A stretch of DNA of 64,000 nt from Agrypnia vestita (taxonomy: Eukaryota; Arthropoda; Insecta; Trichoptera; Phryganeidae). The number at the start of each line of letters is the position of its first letter. Position 1 is the stretch's first letter. Under the pieces are notes generated by a model that had not been told where the DNA came from, did no database searches, and saw only the letters and a program-made list of their open reading frames with translations. The position numbers and the translations under genes are program-made. The DNA is taken from assembly GCA_016648135.1 (NCBI GenBank), contig JADDOH010007996.1:1-64000 (forward strand). Direction: 5' to 3'. This document shows positions 32,936 to 50,700 of this stretch, one piece after another.

Positions 32936-33179
32936 ATATACATATAAATATAGACAGCGATAGTGTAGTTGTTACAAATATGTAAAACAAGATGCAAGGA
33001 TAACATATATACAACTTTCAAAATTTAATAGATGTTTGTGGTTGTTATTGGGTGGAATCGGTGAATGTTGCATTGTGTAAAGTAATCACTTAAGCCAGTC
33101 AAGACAGGCCATAACACCTGTGGACATCCAATAAAGACTTCCATTCATGCTTTCCCATATATAAATAGCTTAATCTCTG

Positions 33180-34190
33180 TGAGAAATCTATAATTTACCT
33201 TAAAAATATAATATAAAATATTTTGTTACTAATAATGATCTTGTGAGACATAATAAACTTCATTATTTACATTATATATTAATTTAATCAGTACAGCGCT
33301 TGTCAAAAGTAGATAAATATACATAAAATTTCAGTTTAAAGTAGGTCAAAGATCATAAAATTCCAAAAATAATTTCTAAATTTGACATTTTTAGCAGTGG
33401 AAATGAAGTTATTTATCTATGTATTTGAAAAATGTACTTTCAGAACGAAAAGGCCACATGTGCATCTATATTCCAATATAATGTATCAATCAAATATGCC
33501 TACAAATAGATTCTGTTCTTCTTCTTCTTCTAATCCTAATCGTAATATTAATTGAAAAAATAAACACCGTTTTATAAGGCATCAAATTACATAAAAAAAT
33601 GTCTTTTCGAATAATAAATTATCAAATATTAATTAAGTATAATGTAAGTATCTCAGAATATATTATTGAACACACAATTACTACAGTCAAGATTTTAAAT
33701 CTAATCCTAACGAATGCCCCTTCCATTGCTTGACCAAGTGTTAAAAAATTATATTAATTATAATTAAGATAACAAGTTAAATGAAGTGCATAAATATAAG
33801 TTTTCATTTACTTTTTAGTAGTGAAAATGCACTTTCAATAATGATAGTAAACATAAATTTATCCACAATCGTTAAGTCGTTACATATTTAGGTATCTGTT
33901 ATGTGTATCTGAAAAAGATGTTTCACAATGGCGTATCAGTAAGCAGATTCTATAAACACAAATTATTAGAGCTAAATAACAGCATTTTGATAGTATTTAA
34001 TCTCAAAGGTCAAATAAGGTATCATAGACAATCTCGTGGATCACAGATGGATTTTTAATGACAAAGTAGATCTTACGTAAAAAATAGTTTACTCTTATGC
34101 AAATCAATCTTAAATGACTTCTATTTAATTATAGAACATTTGAAACATCTTTTTTTTATAATATGCACAATGATAATAAATTATAATATG
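33180..34190. other. Gene-free AT-rich stretch
   Basis: No exon, RNA or element end recognised. A short ttcttcttcttcttcta run occurs at about 33517. Confidence 0.5.
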
Positions 34191-34196
34191 TATGTA

Positions 34197-34413
34197 CAGA
34201 TCGATTTTTTGGTCATGGCATTTAAAGGATGTGTTGTGCACCAATATCTGGTGAAAATGTTGTTATAAATAAAAATAACTATAAGAATATTCTTATGTTT
34301 TCACAACCATTCAGAATTGTCTGATGCCATCAGCTTTGTCCCCGAAGATTCGTTTTTAGCAGATATCGGTGCACAACACATCCATGAAGTGCCATGACCA
34401 AAAAATCGTTCTG
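34197..34413. mobile_element. 217-bp hairpin MITE with TA duplication
   Basis: TA, then cagatcgattttttggtcat and 'ggatgtgttgtgcacc', mirrored by 'ggtgcacaacacatcc' and 'atgaccaaaaaatcgttctg', then TA (34414-34415). The inner part contains ttttcacaaccattcagaat, shared with the hairpin element near 2540. Confidence 0.7.
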
Positions 34414-35079
34414 TATGTGCATTTTCATTTTCTTTTAATATACTTCTGAATTGTTTTCAAATAAAAATAAATATAAGTATGCATACCTAATTTGAGTGTA
34501 CTAATGTATTGATACAATGGTCATAATGATAAAATTAGTGAATTTTTTTATGAATTAATTTCTGTTTTGTTCATTCAATAATTTAATTGTTAAAAAAAAA
34601 TGCGAGTTATTCATAGAATAATGTTGCATGATAATCATAGAATATTATTGCATAGATAATGAAAATTTACATGTTTTTCAATAGCAATGCTGTTTCTTTT
34701 ATGGTTTGGATTTGTAAATGGCGGTGTAATCTAAAATGTAGTGAGTAGATACCTGTTATTATAAATTCCATTAATAATGGTACTTGATTTAAATTTGCAT
34801 ATATGTAAAATTGCATATATCTGTTTTTTTAGAAACTTCTCAGCCATTTACATAATTTAACAATTTTGCTATGACGGATTCGTATAGTTGTTTGCCTATG
34901 AATCGTTCTTTTCTTTATAAATTATAGCGAAAATATGATTGAGAAATAAAATTAATTGTATTTTTTTACATATCTAGGTAAGCAAGTACTATTTGTAATT
35001 TCAATGTACATAAACACTTCATAAAAGATTTGGAAAAAAATATTCTTTTGAAAAATGTAAAATATCAAAATTGGTTACA

Positions 35080-35543
35080 CAGGGTGTCTTACAGCTAGTA
35101 GAAAAAACTTTACATATGGATTCCTGCCTTGATAATGAGTAGAAAATGTTCAAGCAACCATGAATTTTTTCAATATTTTTTGCAAAAAGTTGAACTATCA
35201 TTACAGTAACTTATATCGATTATGAAAAATTCATTCGCTCCACTACAACTCAAATAAAATTATAAAAACCTTGGAAAAAATTATTTTAAATTTTTGCAAA
35301 TTTTTTACCATTTTTTCGGCTTGCATTAAAGCGAATGAATTTTTCATAATCGAAATAAGTTTCTGTAATGATAGTTCAACTTTTTACAAAAAATATGTCA
35401 GCAATATTGAAAAAAATGCAAACTTTGATATTGCATATCCCCATAACTATTGATATTCGGTCATGGTTGCTCGAACATTTTTGACTCATTGTCAAGGCAG
35501 GAATCCACTTGTAAAGTTTTTGCTACTAGCTATGGACACCCTG
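35080..35543. mobile_element. Palindromic MITE family P, copy 5
   Basis: cagggtgtcttacagctagt at the left; 'ctactagctatggacaccctg' read in two parts at the right, followed by TA. It has the 'ctagtag' subfamily ends, as in the copies at 24425 and 46687. Intergenic, about 530 bases beyond the TMEM19 stop codon. Confidence 0.8.
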
Positions 35544-35861
35544 TATATACATGCCCAACAGATTACCTGGCAGTCAATATTTTAAACTATACTATGTTGC
35601 TAAAATAAGATCTAATTGTAAAAAGTAGGCGGATGAGTCTTCGTTCTCTTATCTTGATGATTTGACAGTAAATATCAGTATGAATTGGTTAGTCATTTTA
35701 CTCTGCGTACAAAATACAGCAGACAAAAATGACAGCTCGCTCCACAACTTGTAATAGCAATGGGGGTTTGTTAGCAGATTTTCATAAAAGTGTCCCATAC
35801 GTGAGTGGGACACTTGAATGAGTGAGATCTCTTCACCATAACCACAAAAATATCAGACTTC

Positions 35862-35867
35862 TTTATT
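35862..35867 (-). terminator. Candidate polyadenylation signal of TMEM19
   Basis: AATAAA on the minus strand, about 205 bases past the TMEM19 stop codon (36071). The nearest canonical signal in the right orientation. Inferred from position only. Confidence 0.4.
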
Positions 35868-36070
35868 TCCAATAACAGGTGACTTATCCAATAATGATAA
35901 TTATTAGTACTAACAGACATATTTTCGCTAGTTTGTAGACTTGTACGTTGCTAGCACCTTAGCAAATGAATGGTTAATAAACAATTTTTTAACAAAATTA
36001 TATAAAATATAAAAACAGCGCTCGGTCAAGTAATGTTACAATGTCTCTAATTCTGAAATATTGTCAGTCA

Positions 36071-41472
<5,402 letters not shown>

Positions 41473-41525
41473 CTGGAAAAAACAAAACCATAATTGAATG
41501 TGTTAATAAAATATTTCTACATACA

Positions 41526-43210
41526 GGAGACTTGGGATACTTGATCCCCCCTATTGTTTTTTACCTCTAATTCCCTTATTGTATATCATATTTCAAATGT
41601 CTTTATACTCAAAGTTGTGGAATTTAATTGTGATATGATGACCATTTACGTTGGTTTATAAATTTTGTAATTATCTACCAACAATAGAGGAAGGGAACGG
41701 TACCAAGTATCCCATATATATGGGAGACTCGATCCCCACACTATGGATAACTTGATTAAGAGGAATTTCATATTTTAGGGACACATGGCACACTTAGGTA
41801 AGTATGCAATTAAACATGTTGAAATTATTATTGTGTTAATTAAACTGACTTTTAACAACATTTTTACTTTTCGACTATCATTTTGAGTAGGTACCTGGGT
41901 ACATAATTATTCATTGCAACAAAACCACTCAACATTCCAAAGTAATTTCTGCTTACAGCTTAAAACATGCAATAAATTCTGCATCAAAATTAAAAAATAA
42001 TATATGTTACTCTCGAGTTTTAGCTTCTTTTAATCTTAATTAAATCTACGTTTTTTTAATTTTTTTTTAGATCTTAACTTAAATCTATCTTTTTATTTTA
42101 GAACAATTAGCTTTTTAATTAAATATCTTGTTTGAGATTCGTTTATTATTTGTCCAACATCTACACACAAGATTATTTTATGAAACGAAATTCACTATAT
42201 CCCAATCTTAATTATAATAGCATCATTGGTGTCATCATCATTATCTGATTTGAGATTATTTTTGACTTGAAATACTTAAATCTGATTCAGCAAATGGTGG
42301 TAATTACTCATATTGTGCTGATGTTGTGAGTTCTTCATCTTTAAAATTTAATTTACATTTCATTACTTTTGCTTTTGTGGCGGGCCCAGATTTGGACAAA
42401 TGGTGGAGGCTAATTCTCACATATTCATTATTCTTGCAAATATTTTTTTTGTTTTTTACCGCCTAGCTTCCTTCATTTTCGATGGCCAGTTTTTCAGATT
42501 GACTGATTTGTGATTGTCGATAGTTCAGGGCATAGTCAATTTTACTGTAGCAATGTTTGTTTTCCTGATGTATCTTTTGAGAATCGTGACTGCTAATCTA
42601 TGAGTTTTGCAACTCTATAAATACTTTGACCGTCTAAAACATCATTCTTTCCTCAGCATCTTCTCTTGTTTTATATACTCTAGGCATATTGGATCCCAAA
42701 AGAAAAGAAAAAAATCAATGTCTCCCATAAAAATGTGTATCAAGTTCCCTCTAACCAGGTTGAGGAGATTTTTTTTTATTTATAAACAAACTATTTTGAC
42801 TTATTTTTCTTATTTATTTTTCTGTGTGAAATTGAAAACTACGTAGATGATGACTTGTATTGGAAACTTAACCACTTCTAATATCTTTTCTAAATAAGTC
42901 CGCCATCTGTACAATTGTCAAGCCTGACTGATGTCACTATTTTAGAAAGTTAGCGGGTACAATGGACTACTAATACAGTAGCCGGCAAACATCTTGAAAT
43001 TCTGCGGCGTAGTGGGGGAAGTTTGCGCATCTACCTTTCCACCAACGAGACCCAAATTTCGTCTTCTGCACATTCCCCCACTACGCCAAAGAATTTCAAG
43101 AAGTTTGCCGGCAACTGTACTAAAAGTTAAAAATAATGCAATGTTCACAGAAGTTCTGTAAATCTCGTGTACCTAATCTCCCATAAGGATCAAGTGTTCC
43201 CCGTCTCCCC
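41526..43210 (-). mobile_element. pogo-like DNA transposon relic (TA-flanked)
   Basis: TA, then CAGGAGACTTGGGATACTTG, mirrored on the right (reverse strand GGGGAGACGGGGAACACTTG), then TA (43211-43212). On the minus strand from 42687 the sequence begins MPRVYKTRED and, with frame changes, continues SIYRVAKL and VTILKRYIRKTN, matching the MPRxYKRK start and psq-type helix-turn-helix of pogo/jerky transposases. The catalytic region is not recognisable. A 142-base MITE is nested inside (42976-43117). It lies in the 5' UTR intron of TMEM19, so it is transcribed with that gene. Confidence 0.6.
42976..43117. mobile_element. 142-bp MITE family M, copy 2
   Basis: TA, then CAGTAGCCGGCAAACATCTT, mirrored by 'aagaagtttgccggcaactg' and TA (43118-43119). 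Same family as 26437-26579. Nested in the pogo-like relic, so younger than it. Confidence 0.8.
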
Positions 43211-43446
43211 TAGTGTTTTATTTTTAAAATGTGTACCTATATTATTGCTAATTTCGATATAACCATATTGACCATCTTCAGGTTTGTTAAACAATAAAAT
43301 TTCTAAAATCAAGAACGCCTATGCATGGTCTTCATGTGAATTCGCTAATAAAATATCACAGGTATTTTGGAATGCATCAAACAAACAATAAATAATAATA
43401 ATTTTTAAACTAATATAAACTGCGATAAAATGAAAATGTAATTTAC

Positions 43447-43560
43447 CTCCAATTGTGAAAATATCGTTAAAATTTTTGTCTAGTTGCTTTTCGCACAATG
43501 AGCACCGGCTTTTCTGTGTTCTGAACTCTATATCTCTGTTCTTTGATTCTAAAAAATTCT
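43447..43560 (-). other. Probable non-coding first exon of TMEM19
   Basis: The acceptor at 41473-41474 in front of the start codon requires an upstream exon. A good donor, CACAATTGGAG then gtaaat, lies at 43446-43445, giving an exon that ends at 43447. The upstream limit near 43560 is a guess. It would place the TMEM19 and ACAP starts about 1.2 kb apart. Confidence 0.4.
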
Positions 43561-44795
43561 AACTTTTGACATTTACGGCATACTCGCTATTTATTGCTTT
43601 TACGTCAAATTTACGTTTACACAATAATTCTTGTCTATGGTTTGTTTTGAACCCATTTTGAACCTCGACCTTTCGTCTCTTCTGTCAAATTATGTTTGAA
43701 CTTTGAACGTGGTTTGAACTGTGCTATTTCATAGAAAATTTACCGATCTGAATGAGTTATGAGAACTGTGAGTGTCAACTTATTTAGTTCAGTAAACTGA
43801 ACTAAAATTTCAATCTCTACTAGTTCATCGTTCAGTCAAGTAAACTGTTCACTTTATTTTGAATCGTTCAATAGTTCTTGATTTTCAATACGAAACGGCG
43901 ATTTATCTACGACAAATTCCTTGACAAAAATGACGAGGAAAGAACAAACGCACCTCCAATACCAGTTTCAGATGGCTGTCTGAAACATAACACCATTTCT
44001 GAAGCTTTAGAATAGACTCAACCAATTAAATAACTACTAAATGACACACGACAGAGCAGTCGTCGAAGAATGCCTCCTGCATATTTATCTGATTATGCAG
44101 TGAATTAAAATAAACGGGAGTAGGGGTGAATTTGATGATTATTCTATTGTTTCCAATTTTATATATTAAAGTACATATTTATTAAAACTATGTTTAATTC
44201 ATTACAATGTAAGCTAACCAAAAATTATTTTATTACAAATTTAATATTTCGTTTGATAGCTAATAGTAAAATCAAATTATTGGTGAAGTTTCATTTATTT
44301 ATTTGCATGTACGTGTAAACATAACTTAAATCTACTAGTACTTAAAGAAAATTATAAATTTATTATATCCCGTGTTCAGCTGTGTCAGTTTATTATTTTA
44401 TTGTGAAATTATGATATTTTTTTTAAAGCATTTAAGAATAGTTGAGAAAGAGGTATATGAAGAGTTGGCTATTTTAATATTTAAAAGAAGATACAAATTT
44501 CGAAATTCATTGATAAGTTTGAATACCTACTCACCTAGTATTATAGCAACTTTCAAAAATTTAATCCTACATTGTCCTACATCCATGCCATCCATTATAC
44601 TTCTCTTAAATTGGCAAGTAACAAATCGAATAGTTTTCTCTTTCCACATAGATTTGTCATAAAATATGAACGCAACCATTTTTTGGTCTACATTCTGTGG
44701 CAACCATAGATGATGGCTTGACGTGTGGGTGACAGACTGACATTAGTAATCGTTTAGAATTATTTTGAGGAAATAAGATCTTTTTATATTGGAAA
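43561..44795. promoter_or_regulatory. Putative shared promoter region between divergent TMEM19 and ACAP
   Basis: The two genes point away from each other here. No TATA box in either direction and no recognised repeat; a palindrome ttagttcagtaaactgaact (about 43783-43803) is the only symmetrical motif seen. The function is inferred from gene arrangement alone. Confidence 0.3.
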
Positions 44796-47700
44796 ATGCC
44801 TACTGCAATAGATTTCGATGAGTGCCTTCGCGATTCCCCAAAGTTTAGGTATCTACTTATGCACATTTCGCCCTGTAAATACTTATAATTGTGTTCACAA
44901 TATCCATTTTTATTTACGCTAATTTTATAATATTATTATCTTCAGATCTCAACTGGAGGAGGAAGAATCAAGTATCGAACAATTAGAACTAAAATTGGAT
45001 AAAGTTTTAAAAATGTGCGGTCTTATGATCGATAACGGAAAAGCATACGTTGCACAACAAAGGTTTTTTATTGTTTTTCTGTTTTTATCGGTCGGTGCAT
45101 GCATCCCATTGGTTTTCATTTTTTCTTTTGTCCCGAATCAACTGTTGCGTTCTGTTTTGTTTTATTTTGTTTAATCGAAATTTAACTAATCTAATATCAT
45201 CTTAGAGACACTAAATCTTATTGGGAATAGTTTAATATCTCGTTTTGGTATGTTTTTATAACTTATTGATGATGATAAGCTAATCTGGTTTAAGTCAGAC
45301 CGACGATTTTTTGGGGAAATAGCTTTTATTCAATTACTTACTATTAAATTTAAGTCTGCCATAAAGTATCTCAAAAGTTAGTTACACATTAACATTAGTG
45401 AATTGGTACATTGTCATGTTATTATTCTGAAAACTGAAGCAGAGTATCTTATTAACCTTTCACTTACCGTGCTAAAAACATAACGCGCATTCCCATGCTG
45501 TACACTCAGTGTACATTGAGGAATTTAGCTATTTAATGTCGGAAAAATGAGAAAAAACATTGATAACATCATCGCCGGAGGAACATCTCCGCACGGACCG
45601 CACATCCGACCAAGACAGCGGCCAGATTGGCACTACCACATATAAACACACATACCACGTCGTCGGTGGGAATAGTGGGGAGCCTTCACCGCTACTATCT
45701 ACTCCGTGCGGAAGAACGAACGCAGCTGTGGTGAATTTTATTACGTAATACAACAAGCGCCTACACACACACACGTATTGAGATATTTACAACATAATCC
45801 TCCAAAAGACATTTTTTTTGTTGCTTCCGGCAAATACTAACACATTGTGATTATTTTATTCAATACTTAAATACATAACGGAGGAATACCTAAAATATGA
45901 ACTCTGTGATTAGTATATTTACAGGGATATTGACTTTATTAGAGGCAATGTACACTCAGTGTACAGCATGGATACGGAAGGGTTAAGTTGATGCTTGCCT
46001 CTGGATTGAAGAAATGGTACAACCATAGATATTTATATTTTTGCAACCCTAAGTACTTACCCAGTTATTCAATCAGTTATCATTTATCAATTTGATGTAA
46101 ATTGAAAGAAAGAAATTTGTTGACTCGCGCATTATATTGTTCAATATAAGATGGGCTTAGGTTTCACCGCAATAATCATTCGTCCCATCTTGTGATGTGA
46201 AACCCTATTGGTTTATTGCAGTCTATTTGCCAACTCGCTATGGGAGCTCAGCCTACAGTTTGGGGAGGAACCTCCCGTCATGTCGGCCTTGAATCGCCTC
46301 ATCCACACCCTGCAAGAGATGAACAAGTTCCATACCATCCTGCTAGACCAGGCCTCCAGGACCGTTTTAAAAAATTTGACTGCTTTTATCAAAGTGTAAG
46401 CTGGATTTCTCGTTCGTACTTTTCAATTGGTCAATTAAATTTTAACTGGACAATTTTAATGACTTTCACCGAAACTATAATGCATATCATATTTTTTATA
46501 CATCTTTTACATTATTAGTTTAATGCAAAAGATGCAATTCAAACTGCGGACAAATTGCAACTGCCGAACAACACTCGGGTTAGCCGGAGTCGACGCGAAT
46601 GCATATGCGAGACATACAGATTTAAACTCATGGAGTGATTAATGCACATACTATTATTAGGTTCAGTTAAAATATTAATGGATATACAGGGTGTCTCATA
46701 GCTAGTAACAAAAATTTTACAGGTGGATTCCTGCCTTGATGATAAGTCGAAAATGTTCAAGCAACCATGATCTAATATCAGTAGTTATGGAGATATGCAA
46801 TATCAAAGTTTGCATTTTTTTGCAAAAACTGAAAACAGAGTTGTTTAACAAGGTTTTTATTATTTTATTTGAATTGTATTGAAGCGAATGAATTTTTCAT
46901 AATCGATACAAGTTACTTTAATGATAGTTGAATTAAATATTGATTAAAAAATGCAAACTTTGATACTGCATATCTCCATAACTATTGAAATTAGGTCATG
47001 GTTGCTTGAACATTTTCGACTCATTATCAAGGCAAGAATCCACCTATACAGTTTTTGCTACTAGCTTTTGCTTCTAGCTATCGTATAAATAAATATTTCA
47101 GAATATTTTTCAAAATAATGATAGCTTTTGACTTCAATTTTTATAATTCCAAAATTTTGACAATATGACAAAAGCAGTTAAGTGGTAAAAAAAATATGTA
47201 CCTGTACCCTTTTTTGTGTTTAATATTGGTTGGTTTATTGGAGACTAAATATTTTGTTACATGTACTAAATTTTTGTCACTTGATAAAGCCATGTACTCA
47301 CTAGGGGACAAATTGTCCCTCAACAGCACGCGCGGCATAGTCTATGTGACGTTGCAACGTTGTGCACTGTTCTGCGACGTCGCGCACAACATAGCGCGGC
47401 ATTTCTACGTGCCGTGGCAACGTTGCCATGCGCACGGTACCCGAGTGAGCTCACTGCAACATTACACAGAGCGTCAGTACCACGTGGTATGTTTACAAGT
47501 GAATACGCATGCGCTGTATTTGTCAAGATGACAATGTGGGGAAACAAAATTGTTCTTGAACTCATCGAGCTGTATCGATCGAAGATCGCATAGAATATCC
47601 GTCCTTCTTTCTCTTTGCAGTAAATAATTTCGCGTCCACCACCTTTTTCTCCTCTTACGTTTCGATAAACTCGATAACATAAATGGATACGCAGCTGTCA

Positions 47701-50700
47701 TCATTACCTCATAGGACGACATTTCCGCGACGTGTGGTAAACAATAATTATTTGAAAAAAGGACCTTGTTTTTAATAATATTCAATTTACTACAGTAATA
47801 GCTCGTTAATTTGAAATTGCGACCCAAAAAAACATTTCGAATTGCGCGGAACCCCGTTTTCGCTAAATGAAGTGTATATATATTCGCAACTGTCATCATA
47901 ACCTCATCGGGTGACATTTCTGCGACAAGATATGTGAGTCCCGGTGTGTACACGTCAAATGACCGCGTCATTGTCCCCGAAACATGAACGTAGATGTTCA
48001 TGCGACATGTCGCGCGGAATGCTGCGCTATTTGTTCCCTAGTGAATACATGGCTTAATAATATAACTCACTTACTCATCACATAACCTTAAAATGCTTAA
48101 AAAGTAATATGTATTTATGTTTCTTACTAACATTTATACAGAAAATACTCTCCAGAGAAAATTCGCTATTTTCTCAAATTTATCATGCTTACAAGTAATT
48201 GTTTTAGCAGAACTAATTTACTATTATGTATAATCGACTACGGTATTTTTTTTACAAATAAATTTATTAAAAAAATTTTAATTCACAAAATTCTTATGGT
48301 ATTAATTATGACTTTTAGCACAAAAGTTATGCCCGAACAAGCAAAAATTATTTCTTAAAAGTACTTAGTCTCATAATATGATTAATTAATTTATTAATGT
48401 TTCTAATCTTTTATGTCAGAATTTTTACCTTTGCACTAAATTTTGTTCAGTATTTATACTTGTTCAATGTTTTCATATAAATTGACAGTTGGTCGTATTT
48501 TGAAATAAGCAATATTGCTATTTCTTTATCTTGACAGTTATTGTATAACATTGTATCTTGCCAGTTATTGTATAACATGCCGCCAATTTTGACATTTTAA
48601 ATTTGGCCGGTTTGAAATTAATGAGTTCAATTAATTAGAAAGCTCATTATTCGTAATTGTGAATAACTTAACGTTTGTTTATATTTTAGAGCTTTCTGAT
48701 TGATTAAATTTTTAGGGAAGGTTTGCGAGTAGTTGGAATGAAAGAGCGATTGATTGTTAATGTTTATATAGAGATATACCCCGAGAGCAATAAAGATGTA
48801 CAAGGAAATGAAATAGTTGATGAACAAAGAAACTCTGATTTAATGCGACGCAGGTCTGCCTGATGTTATTGCAGAGGCCCGACTGGTGTAGCGTTGCTGT
48901 GTCCCTAGCTCGGCCCCTTTGTTTATGTCGTGGAGATTTTTATTGTGTTAATATAAACAAATCTCTGGGTTGAGTGATAGGCACATGGCACAGGGTTGTA
49001 CAGGTACCGCTACAAATTCATTAATTTCAAACCAGTTAAACATAAAATGTCAAAATTGACAGCATTACAGTGTTATACAATAACTGTTAAGATACAGATA
49101 TAGCAATATTGCTTATTTCAGAACAAGGACAAATATCAGTGGTTAACATTAAAAATAAAATAATAATAAATTTCAGTGACATTAAGGGCGTGAAAGAGAG
49201 CAAACACTATTTTGAAAAGATTTCAAATGATTTAGATGCCGTCCTCACAAAAAATTCTCAGGTAACAAAACAATTATTAAATCATACAATTTGATGAAAC
49301 TGTTAAAAATTAGTTGAGCTCTGTATTCTCTGTAAAAATGTCCGGATTACAGTTTTGTACCATTTTTTTTATTATTAATTTGTAGGCTTCCAAGAACCGC
49401 CCTGTGGAAATGGAAGAAGCAGCCAATCTTCTGTCAGCTACAAGATCTTGTTTCCGACATACAGCTTTAGACTATGTTCATGCTCTCACTATGATTCAAG
49501 CCAGAAAGAGACATGAGATATTAGCAACGGTAAGTAATTTCTCCCCATGGTACGGGCTTGATCAGAAAATACGCATAATTTTTGACTTTCTCAAAAAATA
49601 TTTATTGATACTACTGGTAGAATCTGTATTAATTTTGTAAAATTTCATAATGGTCTTTGTTAAGGGTAATTTGTAAATTAAACATTTATTACTCTACTTG
49701 AGTTTATAGTACTACTTAAGTTTCAAGAGTTTCAATAACTCTCATCGACGGTGGAAGATACAAACTAATATCTTCATATCGTTGTTTATATCTTTCTGGT
49801 GGCCCGAGACACGTACACACAAACACCCGTGTAATGAGTTACCACAGATGCTGACATCGAGACGGCAGACCGTCGCCCTCGATACAGAGGTTGAGACAAA
49901 ATCGCTGAGCAAGGCAAACAGGCGACGATGTAAGCCGGACCAATGACCGAGTACAAAGGCATCGTATGGCAGGGGGCATGAAGAGCGGATAAACTCACAT
50001 TGCTGACCAGACTAAATATTGCACACACGAGCGGCCGAGTAAGACGAAGGCATAATACGCCGAGTCCCTTGTCCGCAACAACTATAAAAATGGTAGGCTC
50101 CAGAGCAGACTATCTCACTTCCCCAGTGAACGGCTCGTATAGCGGAAGCCCTTGCCGTCAGACCTTCGAACGTCACGCTTTCACTAGTAACCTTTGTACC
50201 TACTGTATTCTTTATAACTTTTACTTTTGCAATTCAATAAATTCTGTAAAACCATCGTGACTTTACATCATCAATACCGCATCAACTCATCTTAAACCGG
50301 AGGACTCCATCCACGTCCACATCTCCATCTGTCGAAAAGAAGATATAAACTGTGGTGATAATGTTACTGATACTCTCGAAACTCGAGTAGTGCTCATAAA
50401 CTCAAGTAGAGTTATAACATAATTAACGATTTTTTCTATAAGAAGTCGTTAATTATGTTATATGGTCATATTACTATTACTTTGATCATAAAAGCCGATA
50501 GCTCCTAAGTGAAGATAGGAGATATTGGCCGTTCATGGTCGATATTCTTCTCTATGACCAAGAGAATTTAAACATTTACTCAGAATAATGTTTATTCTAC
50601 ATTCAAATAAAATCAATCGATTATAGTCCCTTACGTATAAACTCGAGCATGACATTTTTCTTCCCACACATGTAAACACAAACACGAACACATAAAAACG

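Larger units (their letters stand above)
30272..33172. repeat. Outer long inverted repeat enclosing a hAT element
   Basis: The left arm about 30272-30440 and right arm about 33000-33172 are inverted copies: 'aagctatttatat', 'tggaagtcttta', 'actttgcacaatgcgac', 'caccgattccaccca', 'aaattttgaaagttgt' on the left against 'aataaatagctt', 'aaagacttcca', 'gcattgtgtaaagt', 'tgggtggaatcggtg', 'acaactttcaaaattt' on the right. The arms enclose the hAT-like element 30463-32644 plus an AT microsatellite and another hairpin. Confidence 0.6.

Noticed and set aside
47528..47593. Plus-strand peptide [21 protein letters not shown] resembling the start of a MADF domain inside the Harbinger element
   Set aside because: It lies exactly opposite the minus-strand frame that carries the much stronger Harbinger nuclease motif; the frame stops after 21 residues, so the likeness is treated as a shadow.
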